Origin: Helicobacteraceae bacterium UBA6016
Lineage (GTDB): Bacteria; Campylobacterota; Campylobacteria; Campylobacterales; UBA6016
DNA length: 6,032 nucleotides
NCBI GenBank assembly: GCA_002428055.1
Contig: DIZY01000122.1
Span: 201-6,232, forward strand
Direction: 5' to 3'
Shown here: positions 1 through 5,144 of the stretch, piece by piece
Position numbering within the stretch: position 1 is the stretch's first letter
How the letters are laid out: every line of letters begins with the position of its first letter
Position numbers and translations under genes: made by a program
The notes under the pieces: generated by a model
What the model saw: only the letters and a program-made list of their open reading frames with translations
Database searches by the model: none
What the model was told of the DNA's origin: nothing

Positions 1-107
1 AACTCTGCGACAATGGCTTTTCTAGTTTTTTTGAGCGTCTGGATAATGGAAAGCACATGCTTCTTGTATCGCCAAAAAACAAACCCGTTTTTTTGACTCT
101 TATACAT
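1..107 (-). CDS. Start of an unidentified protein, cut by the left edge (partial)
   Basis: An ATG at 107-105 opens a frame that stays open to the window edge (35 residues, beginning MYKSQKNGFVFWRYKKH). It begins 8 bases after the moaA stop and in the same direction. A GAGAG Shine-Dalgarno-like stretch at 117-113 lies 5 bases upstream, overlapping the moaA stop. The visible piece is basic and aromatic, with no motif I recognise, so no function is offered. The call rests on position, direction and ribosome site. The opposite strand is also open here in exactly the antisense codon register (3 to a TAA at 132-134), so a plus-strand gene ending convergently with moaA is the main alternative. Only one of the two is likely to be real, and I favour the minus strand because every other gene in the window lies on it. 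Confidence 0.4.
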   Translation of the reverse strand, partial: MYKSQKNGFVFWRYKKHVLSIIQTLKKTRKAIVAE

Positions 108-115
108 CCGTACTC

Positions 116-1084
116 TCAGCCGCCCGTCATATAAAAAGCTCTGCCGGACTTCTCGGCATCATCGCCGCCCCAGCGGTTTTTTTGCGGTTTGTCTTTTATC
201 ACTTTTTTGAAGATTTCTATCGCCGAGGCTATATCTCCAGATTTGAGCGCATCCTTGATACTCAGCGCCTCGTCAAAATATAGACACGGTATCAGATACC
301 CCTCAGCCGTCAGCCGCAGCCTATTGCACGAGTCGCAAAAATCCTCTTTGTGCGGCTCTATCACGCCAAACATATACCCGTCCGCTGTTTTGTAAAGCTT
401 CGCCGGAGAGCTAAACTCTTTTTGCACTTCGGTTATCTCATATTTTTGGCGGATGATGGCAAGTGTCTCATCGGAGTTTAGCCCCTTTACGCCATCTTTT
501 GCATGCGAATTTTCCATAAACTCTATAAAGCGAAGCATTACGCCCTTCGCTCTCGCATATTCGAGCAGCTCTATTATCTCATCTTCGTTTACGCCTTTTA
601 TCGGCACGCTGTTTAGCTTCACACGCAGACCCGCCGCAATAGCCGCATCTATCCCTGAGAGCACCTGAGTAAGCACATCTTTGCCACCCGCTATCTGCTT
701 CGCCACTTCAGGCTTTAGTGAGTCCAGCGACACATTTATCCGCTTCAGCCCCGCCCGTGCGAGCTTGTCCGCACATTGCGAGAGCAAAAAGCCGTTGGTC
801 GTCATAGCTATATCCATATCAGACTTATACCCGTATATCATCGCCAAAAACTTATCAAGGTCTTCTCTGAGCGTCGGTTCCCCGCCAGTGATACGAATCT
901 TAGTAATCCCCTCATCAATAGCCGCCTTCACAAACCCAAACATCTCCTCAAAACTAAGCAGATTTTCCTTTGGCACCCAGCTAAAAGGCTTGTCGGGCAT
1001 ACAGTAGCTACAACGAAAATTGCACCTCTCCGTCACCGATAATCTAAGATAATTTATATGTCGTCCGTGTCCGTCTATGAGCAT
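116..1084 (-). CDS. moaA: GTP 3',8-cyclase (molybdenum cofactor biosynthesis protein A)
   Basis: Cytoplasmic radical SAM enzyme that, with MoaC, turns GTP into cyclic pyranopterin monophosphate, the first step of molybdenum cofactor synthesis. Its 322 residues match the family's usual length. The N-terminal 4Fe-4S cluster that binds S-adenosylmethionine is set by C21, C25 and C28 (ERCNFRCSYC), followed by the GGEP motif at 67-70. The second, GTP-binding cluster is set by C250, C253 and C267 (CDSCNRLRLT, then IPC), with the conserved arginines R255 and R257 between them. The protein ends in the Gly-Gly tail (321-322) needed for catalysis in known MoaA. The ATG start fits because family members begin about 20 residues before the first cysteine. 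Its ribosome site is only a loose purine run (AAAGAAAA). No other molybdenum cofactor gene is visible in the window. The assignment is firm. Confidence 0.97.
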   Translation of the reverse strand: MLIDGHGRHINYLRLSVTERCNFRCSYCMPDKPFSWVPKENLLSFEEMFGFVKAAIDEGITKIRITGGEPTLREDLDKFLAMIYGYKSDMDIAMTTNGFLLSQCADKLARAGLKRINVSLDSLKPEVAKQIAGGKDVLTQVLSGIDAAIAAGLRVKLNSVPIKGVNEDEIIELLEYARAKGVMLRFIEFMENSHAKDGVKGLNSDETLAIIRQKYEITEVQKEFSSPAKLYKTADGYMFGVIEPHKEDFCDSCNRLRLTAEGYLIPCLYFDEALSIKDALKSGDIASAIEIFKKVIKDKPQKNRWGGDDAEKSGRAFYMTGG

Positions 1085-1178
1085 AGTATTTTCTTTATTT
1101 CATTTTTGCGGCAAGGTTAGCCAAAATGGAATAAAAAAGCAAAAATAGCGGTTTTGGAATAACGGTTTTAAAGCGGTT
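1085..1178 (-). other. AT-rich intergenic gap upstream of moaA, possible promoter
   Basis: This is the largest non-coding gap in the window and the likeliest place for a moaA promoter. The best candidate I see is TTGCTT (1142-1137) and TAACCT (1119-1114), separated by 17 bases and about 30 bases before the moaA ATG. The -10 box matches the consensus poorly. No convincing hairpin terminator follows the upstream gene: CCAAAA at 1121-1126 could pair with TTTTGG at 1152-1157, but the 25-base loop makes this weak. Confidence 0.2.
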
Positions 1179-1180
1179 TT
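1147..1180. repeat. Three imperfect copies of AGCGGTTTT
   Basis: AGCGGTTTT occurs at 1147-1155 and 1172-1180, with a variant AACGGTTTT at 1161-1169. Start-to-start distances are 14 and 11 bases. On the coding strand these read AAAACCGCT or AAAACCGTT. The last copy overlaps the stop codon of the small exported protein (1179-1181). It could be an operator-like array upstream of moaA or simply low-complexity sequence, and no known regulator is recognised. Confidence 0.3.
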
Positions 1181-1625
1181 ATTTTTTATGTTTGTCTTTC
1201 TTTAAAACAAATATTTCACTAGGCTCTCGCCCCATTTGATAAACTCCAATTTCCATAAACTTAAGACCACTCACAACGCACTCACCTACAGAATCAGGCA
1301 CAACCGTTGAAGTAAGTTCTTCTGCGTATGAAAATATAGGCAGTCCAGAAGTGTTGTAATAATGCATTTCACTGACGGCACAACTCCCCGTTGAGTGGTT
1401 GCAAGTTTTTTTATAAAGTACATATTTAACACTTTTTATATCACCAATTACTGATGGCTTATTGTATAAATCCTTGTACCACGCTTCAATAATCTCCTCG
1501 TTAACTCTTTTTATTGATGTAGTATCAATAAATATTTCAAATATTTTTGCTTTACAGCCCATAGGATACCACTCAGCAGCAAAACTAAAAACTGAACACA
1601 AAAACAGTAAAAAAACTTTTTTCAT
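1179..1625 (-). CDS. Small exported protein, surface-adhesin protein E-like
   Basis: A 148-residue protein with a clear type I signal peptide: KK at 2-3, a hydrophobic core at about 4-15 and a likely cut after A16 or A17 (FSFAA, then EWYP). The C10 within the signal lacks a proper lipobox, so a lipoprotein is unlikely. The mature part carries four cysteines (C24, C75, C82, C116), enough for two disulfides, which suits an oxidising periplasmic or outer-surface location. The pattern of a tryptophan near the start, then a phrase like FIDTTSIKR (32-40) and an aromatic strand EAWYK (47-51), recalls the surface-adhesin protein E family (PF16747). That is recognition by eye, and the molecular role in this organism is unknown. 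It starts 2 bases after the hepT stop, using a ribosome site inside hepT. The gene looks more AT-rich than its neighbours, which may point to a separate origin. Confidence 0.8.
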   Translation of the reverse strand: MKKVFLLFLCSVFSFAAEWYPMGCKAKIFEIFIDTTSIKRVNEEIIEAWYKDLYNKPSVIGDIKSVKYVLYKKTCNHSTGSCAVSEMHYYNTSGLPIFSYAEELTSTVVPDSVGECVVSGLKFMEIGVYQMGREPSEIFVLKKDKHKK

Positions 1626-1627
1626 TT

Positions 1628-1951
1628 TTACTTCTCCATCTCCACCAAAATCTCATCTTTAAGCGGAGCCAAAAGATTTCGTACTATGTTTTCTATGATT
1701 GCCGTATTGACTCCCTCGTAGTCGTGGGCTATGAAGTTGCGGACATTGTATGCGCCTTTGGCGTACTCGGCTAGCGTGGGGTTGTCGAAGCTCATCTTGC
1801 CTAGCGTCTCGCCTATTTGCATGAGCGACATGAGTATTGCGGGTTTTGAGACCCTATCGCTTAGAGCTTCTGTCACGCTAGAGTGCCTTGAGACGGCGTA
1901 TTCTATGTCGTCTATCATTTTGAGAATAAACTCGTATTTTGACCTAGACAT
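1628..1951 (-). CDS. hepT: HepT-type HEPN toxin (DUF86 ribonuclease family)
   Basis: A 107-residue all-helical protein of the HepT/DUF86 family, the toxin of a MntA/HepT type VII toxin-antitoxin system. The defining motif is visible as RNFIAHDY at 71-78: R71, four residues, H76, one residue, Y78 (RX4HXY). In characterised members the Arg and His form the RNase site in the HEPN dimer, and the Tyr is the residue the partner antitoxin modifies with AMP. The upstream half (KYEFILKMIDDIEYAVSR, then MQIGETLGKM) is typical of the family. I chose the ATG at 1951-1949 over an in-frame ATG at 1984 because GGCGGA lies 8 bases upstream of it, and it gives the short 8-base overlap with mntA common in such pairs. 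The earlier start would add 11 atypical residues. All key residues are present, so the toxin appears intact. Confidence 0.9.
   Translation of the reverse strand: MSRSKYEFILKMIDDIEYAVSRHSSVTEALSDRVSKPAILMSLMQIGETLGKMSFDNPTLAEYAKGAYNVRNFIAHDYEGVNTAIIENIVRNLLAPLKDEILVEMEK
1634..1637 (-). promoter_or_regulatory. Ribosome binding site inside hepT for the exported protein
   Basis: GGAG sits 8 bases before the ATG at 1625-1623 and lies within the last codons of hepT. Ribosomes finishing hepT would end at this site, which suggests translational coupling of the toxin gene and the exported protein. Confidence 0.6.
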
Positions 1952-2261
1952 ACACCACATCCGCCAAAATATATTTTTTGCCAACGCTGTTTAGCGTCTC
2001 TATATCCACGAAGTCCACCTTTTTGTGAAGCGTTTGCGATAGGCTTTCTTTGGCTTCTACTATGTGATTTACGCAGTTCCATCCGCTGTGTTTTTGTAGG
2101 TACTCTGTCATATTCGGTATTTTGTAGAGTATATCCACATCGCTACTCTCCGTCGCCTCGTCTCTGGCGTATGAGCCGAAAAGCCCTAATATCTCGAACC
2201 CCTCAGCCTCGTATTTTGGTTTTAGCTCTTTTAGTGTTTGGAGTATGTTTTCTTTTGTCAT
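1944..2261 (-). CDS. mntA: MntA-type antitoxin, minimal nucleotidyltransferase
   Basis: A 105-residue minimal nucleotidyltransferase of the polymerase-beta superfamily. The signature GSX10DXD is exact: G29 and S30 (GLFGSYAR), ten residues, then D41 and D43 (SDVDILY). A third acidic position is offered by D83 or D86 (KVDFVD), as expected for metal binding. In studied MntA/HepT pairs this enzyme transfers AMP to the tyrosine of the HEPN toxin and so silences it. Its stop overlaps the hepT start by 8 bases, which makes the partnership close to certain. It begins 42 bases after the asnB stop in an AT-rich stretch and lacks a strong Shine-Dalgarno. A promoter of its own could lie in that stretch, but I cannot point to clear boxes. 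Confidence 0.9.
   Translation of the reverse strand: MTKENILQTLKELKPKYEAEGFEILGLFGSYARDEATESSDVDILYKIPNMTEYLQKHSGWNCVNHIVEAKESLSQTLHKKVDFVDIETLNSVGKKYILADVVYV
1960..1965 (-). promoter_or_regulatory. Ribosome binding site that fixes the hepT start
   Basis: GGCGGA is placed 8 bases before the ATG at 1951-1949 and inside the end of mntA. It supports the internal start and translation of toxin directly after antitoxin. Confidence 0.5.
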
Positions 2262-2303
2262 GTCGCAACTACTCGTTTTATTTTTATCTTATCTTTTTTT
2301 GTT
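2262..2303 (-). other. AT-rich spacer between asnB and mntA
   Basis: 42 bases of A-rich sequence on the coding strand, with no hairpin terminator for asnB. It marks the border between the glycan-type operon and the toxin-antitoxin unit. A weak promoter is possible (AAGATAAGATAAAAAT), but read-through from asnB is equally likely. Confidence 0.35.
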
Positions 2304-4082
2304 TTACAAAAACCTCTTCTCATACCACTTGCTAAAGATATACAACCCCCAAAGATGATGCTTGAAGCCCTTGTCTTTTCGGGGTTTGAGATAAAACTCT
2401 ATGTTTTTCATGCTAAACAATCCGCTTTTGGCGGCAACATGGCGCACGATGTCTAGTTCGCCGTCTTCTCGTAGCCACTCCATGTACGGATAGCTGAACC
2501 CTTTTTTTTCTCGTTGTGCGATACTAGGATGGAGGATGTCACTGAGAGCTTCTTTAAGGAAGGATTTTGGCGATGTCGGGAGCTTGTGTTCGCTTGGGAT
2601 ACTGAACGAATGAGCGACAAATTCACGGTCAAGGAACGGCGCTCGCACCTCTACGCCGTTTGCCATTGAGACTCTATCAACTTTGTGAAGCAGTACTTCA
2701 TCTAGCCACACCCGCAAATCGACGAAAGAAGCCCAACGCCAATACTCATCCACCTCGCCAAACTCTTCAAACACGGGGCGCAAAAGCTCCATTGACGGCA
2801 CGGCATTGTCAAGCAGTAGCCTCTGGCGTTGCGAATCTAGGAAGTTCTCGCCGTATCCACGGTAAACAGGCTCATCACGGGCGGCTCGCAGATACCACTC
2901 CCACTCTTTGTTGTAGGCGACATTTGACTCCAGATAGTTTGCTAGCCACCCTTTGAACGGGGCGGAGCGCATCGCTTCAAACTTGGCGTATTCGGAGTAT
3001 TTGCGGTAGCCGTAATACTGCTCGTCGCTCCCCTCGCCGCTTAGCACGCACTTGACGCCGCTATCCCGTATGCCTCGCATCAAAAAATCAAGCGGCAATG
3101 AGGCGGGGTCGTTAAGCGGTTCGTCCATGTACTCTGTAAAGCGTTCAAGGGCGGCAAAAAAATCACTCTTGCCAAATACAAACTCCGTGTGTGCGGAGCC
3201 ATAAATCTCGGCGCTCTGCCTAGCCGCCGCTCGCTCATCATACGCCTCAAACCCCTCATACCCGACCGTATAGGTGCGAAGCTGCTTGCCGTGTATCTTT
3301 GTAGTCGCCGCAAGCACAAGGGCGCTATCTAGCCCACCGGAGAGCAAAGAGCCTACCTCAACATCTGCGCTAAGGCGAAGCTCCAAAGACTCAAAAAACA
3401 GTTCCCTAGTCCTCGTAATCGCCTCATCTTTTGACATCTGGCGCACAGGAGAGAGCGGCGTATCAAAATGTTTTTTTGAGATTTGCCAGTTCTCAAACTC
3501 TAGTAGCTCCCCCGCCCCAAGCCTATACACGCCCTCGTATATCGTATGCGGCGCAAGCGGCGAGAGGAAACCGAAAAAGCCGTTAAGCCCTTCTTTTGAA
3601 ATGGTCGTAGTATTCAGATGCGGGAGTATCGCCTTGATTTCACTTGCAAAGATAAGAGAGTTGTTTTGAAGAGAATAAAAAAGAGGTTTTTTGCCCACGC
3701 TATCACGAGCAAGAAGCAGTCGCCGCCCATCCCAAAAAGAGAGAGCAAACATCCCACGAAGCCGAGACAAAAAAGCTTTGCCATATCGAAGCAAGCCGCA
3801 AAGTATCACATCACCCTCGGCAAACGGCTTTGTAAGCCATAGCTCATCCGCTAATGCACGATAATTGTAAATCTCACCGTTAAAAACAAGCCGTGCCGCC
3901 CCATCCGCAAACACACCGCCCTTAATACCCAAATCCATAATAGCAAGGCGAGTCTGCCCAAAAAAATATCCGCCACCATCGTCATAATCCACGCCGTCCG
4001 TACCACGAGGAGCAAGAGAGTCAAGCGAACGCCTCGCCGCTACGCCGTCATAAGAACCGACGACTCCAAATATTCCGCACAC
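2304..4082 (-). CDS. asnB: Class B asparagine synthase (glutamine-hydrolysing) family amidotransferase
   Basis: A 592-residue two-domain enzyme. The N-terminal glutaminase domain (about 1-200) has the nucleophile C2 exposed after removal of the initiator Met (MCGIFG), R45 (TRLAIMD) and the NGE loop (68-70). The C-terminal synthase domain has the ATP-pyrophosphatase loop LLSGGLDSA (246-254), the SGEGSDE motif (348-354), a long signature from D455 to D485 including HKVDRVSMANGVEVR, and KKGFSYP (526-532). All the main catalytic parts are present, so it should use glutamine ammonia and ATP to amidate a carboxylate. The start is a GTG, fixed by the required Cys at position 2, and it abuts the previous TAA with no gap. 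The neighbours (radical SAM, DUF354) suggest a role in making an amidated sugar or surface glycan, as for AsnB-like proteins in O-antigen loci. Plain asparagine synthesis is the alternative. Confidence 0.93.
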   Translation of the reverse strand: MCGIFGVVGSYDGVAARRSLDSLAPRGTDGVDYDDGGGYFFGQTRLAIMDLGIKGGVFADGAARLVFNGEIYNYRALADELWLTKPFAEGDVILCGLLRYGKAFLSRLRGMFALSFWDGRRLLLARDSVGKKPLFYSLQNNSLIFASEIKAILPHLNTTTISKEGLNGFFGFLSPLAPHTIYEGVYRLGAGELLEFENWQISKKHFDTPLSPVRQMSKDEAITRTRELFFESLELRLSADVEVGSLLSGGLDSALVLAATTKIHGKQLRTYTVGYEGFEAYDERAAARQSAEIYGSAHTEFVFGKSDFFAALERFTEYMDEPLNDPASLPLDFLMRGIRDSGVKCVLSGEGSDEQYYGYRKYSEYAKFEAMRSAPFKGWLANYLESNVAYNKEWEWYLRAARDEPVYRGYGENFLDSQRQRLLLDNAVPSMELLRPVFEEFGEVDEYWRWASFVDLRVWLDEVLLHKVDRVSMANGVEVRAPFLDREFVAHSFSIPSEHKLPTSPKSFLKEALSDILHPSIAQREKKGFSYPYMEWLREDGELDIVRHVAAKSGLFSMKNIEFYLKPRKDKGFKHHLWGLYIFSKWYEKRFL

Positions 4083-5141
4083 TTACCGTATGATTTCTTC
4101 TACGAGCTTATCAAGCTCCAAATTCATAGCGCCAAACACCCTATCCGCATCGGTTCTAACACCGAAATTATCAATAGATAGAGTAACAAGCTCATCTACC
4201 GTATCGGCCTTTTTCATCAGCCCTTCATCAATAAGAAGTTTGTCGTAGTGGCTGACAAATGAGCGGGTCGAAATAGTCGGCGTACCAAAATAGCACGCCT
4301 CAGAGTTTAGCGTACCGCCGCCGCCGATAAACAGGTGGCAAAACGCCAGCAGATGCTGGACTATCATTTTTTCTTTCAAAACTGTCGCAAACGGCAAAAG
4401 CTCTTGCAACGGCTCTGGTTCATACCTAGGTATTGCAATAATATTGGCATCGAACTTATCTTTTATGATTTCAAGACCCTCGTAAAGTATCGGGTACTTT
4501 TTCATCACATAGCTAGCCTTGTACTCCTCTTCCCTGACAACTATCGTCGGCCTATTAGGATCTAGCCCGTACCTTCTTAGTACGGCGTCATAGTAGTTTC
4601 TATCAGGTATGAACTCCGCAAGCCAAATAAGCACATCCAAAAAGTGATACTCAAATATCTGGTCTTTTTCAAGACTAAAACGCTCAAATATCTCACACGG
4701 CACCATATATGGACGAAATGCTTTAGTAGAAAGCGGCAGTGTCAGCCTTGCTTGCGGAAGAGCTTTTTTGAAGTCTGACACATAGTCTGAGAGTGGAATA
4801 TCATAAAAATTGTAGATAGGAATACCAAGACCAAAAGCCACACGATTGGCATCCACCGAGCAGAGGCAAACGAGTTTTTCTACATTTTTGTCCCGTATGA
4901 ACTCCATCAGAGCAAACTGTCTGTCGATGCTTGCCTTTAGCTTATCTTCTAGCCTTGCGCCGCCAAATTCGCCGATAGTGTGAAACGCTATGTCGTGAAG
5001 TCTCAAAAGCTCGACTATTTCACTATATCCAGCGCCCTCCCTTGCGGTGACGAACACCTCTTTGCCTTTTATCTCAAGCATTTTTATGAGATTTTTGAAA
5101 AACATCACCGATTTTGGAGTTACAAGGTCAAACCAAATCAT
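4083..5141 (-). CDS. DUF354-family protein, predicted GT-B fold glycosyltransferase or epimerase-like
   Basis: A 352-residue cytoplasmic protein. The opening (IWFDLVTPKSVMFFKNLIKMLE) and the early VTAREG (31-36) match the DUF354 pattern. The same holds for HLFIGGGGTLNSEACYFGTPTIS (269-291), where the glycine loop at 273-277, E281 and GTPT at 286-289 correspond to the nucleotide-sugar site of UDP-GlcNAc 2-epimerase and GT-B enzymes. No signal peptide or membrane segment is seen. The family has no settled reaction, but members often sit in polysaccharide loci. The gene starts 3 bases after the radical SAM stop and ends immediately before the asnB GTG, so the three are very probably co-transcribed. 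The ATG is supported by AGAGGA at 5159-5154, although the 12-base spacing is long. Confidence 0.85.
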   Translation of the reverse strand: MIWFDLVTPKSVMFFKNLIKMLEIKGKEVFVTAREGAGYSEIVELLRLHDIAFHTIGEFGGARLEDKLKASIDRQFALMEFIRDKNVEKLVCLCSVDANRVAFGLGIPIYNFYDIPLSDYVSDFKKALPQARLTLPLSTKAFRPYMVPCEIFERFSLEKDQIFEYHFLDVLIWLAEFIPDRNYYDAVLRRYGLDPNRPTIVVREEEYKASYVMKKYPILYEGLEIIKDKFDANIIAIPRYEPEPLQELLPFATVLKEKMIVQHLLAFCHLFIGGGGTLNSEACYFGTPTISTRSFVSHYDKLLIDEGLMKKADTVDELVTLSIDNFGVRTDADRVFGAMNLELDKLVEEIIR

Positions 5142-5144
5142 AAA

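Noticed and set aside
74..93. AAAAAAC and GTTTTTT inverted repeat as a terminator after moaA
   Set aside because: The 7-base stem has only one G-C pair and a 6-base loop, and it lies inside the frame of the likely next gene. It is too weak to call.
1179..1625. Small exported protein as a lipoprotein
   Set aside because: The only cysteine in the signal region follows LFL, which does not fit a lipobox, and a normal signal peptidase I site (FSFAA) lies just after it.
1952..1984. Longer hepT start at the ATG at 1984
   Set aside because: It would add 11 residues (MAKNIFWRMWC) not typical of the family and enlarge the overlap with mntA. The internal ATG has a well-placed GGCGGA.
3274..3669. Plus-strand open frame of 131 codons inside asnB
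   Set aside because: It is antisense to conserved catalytic sequence of asnB, is serine-rich with no recognisable motif, and is a shadow of the real gene. The other plus-strand frames are rejected for the same reason.
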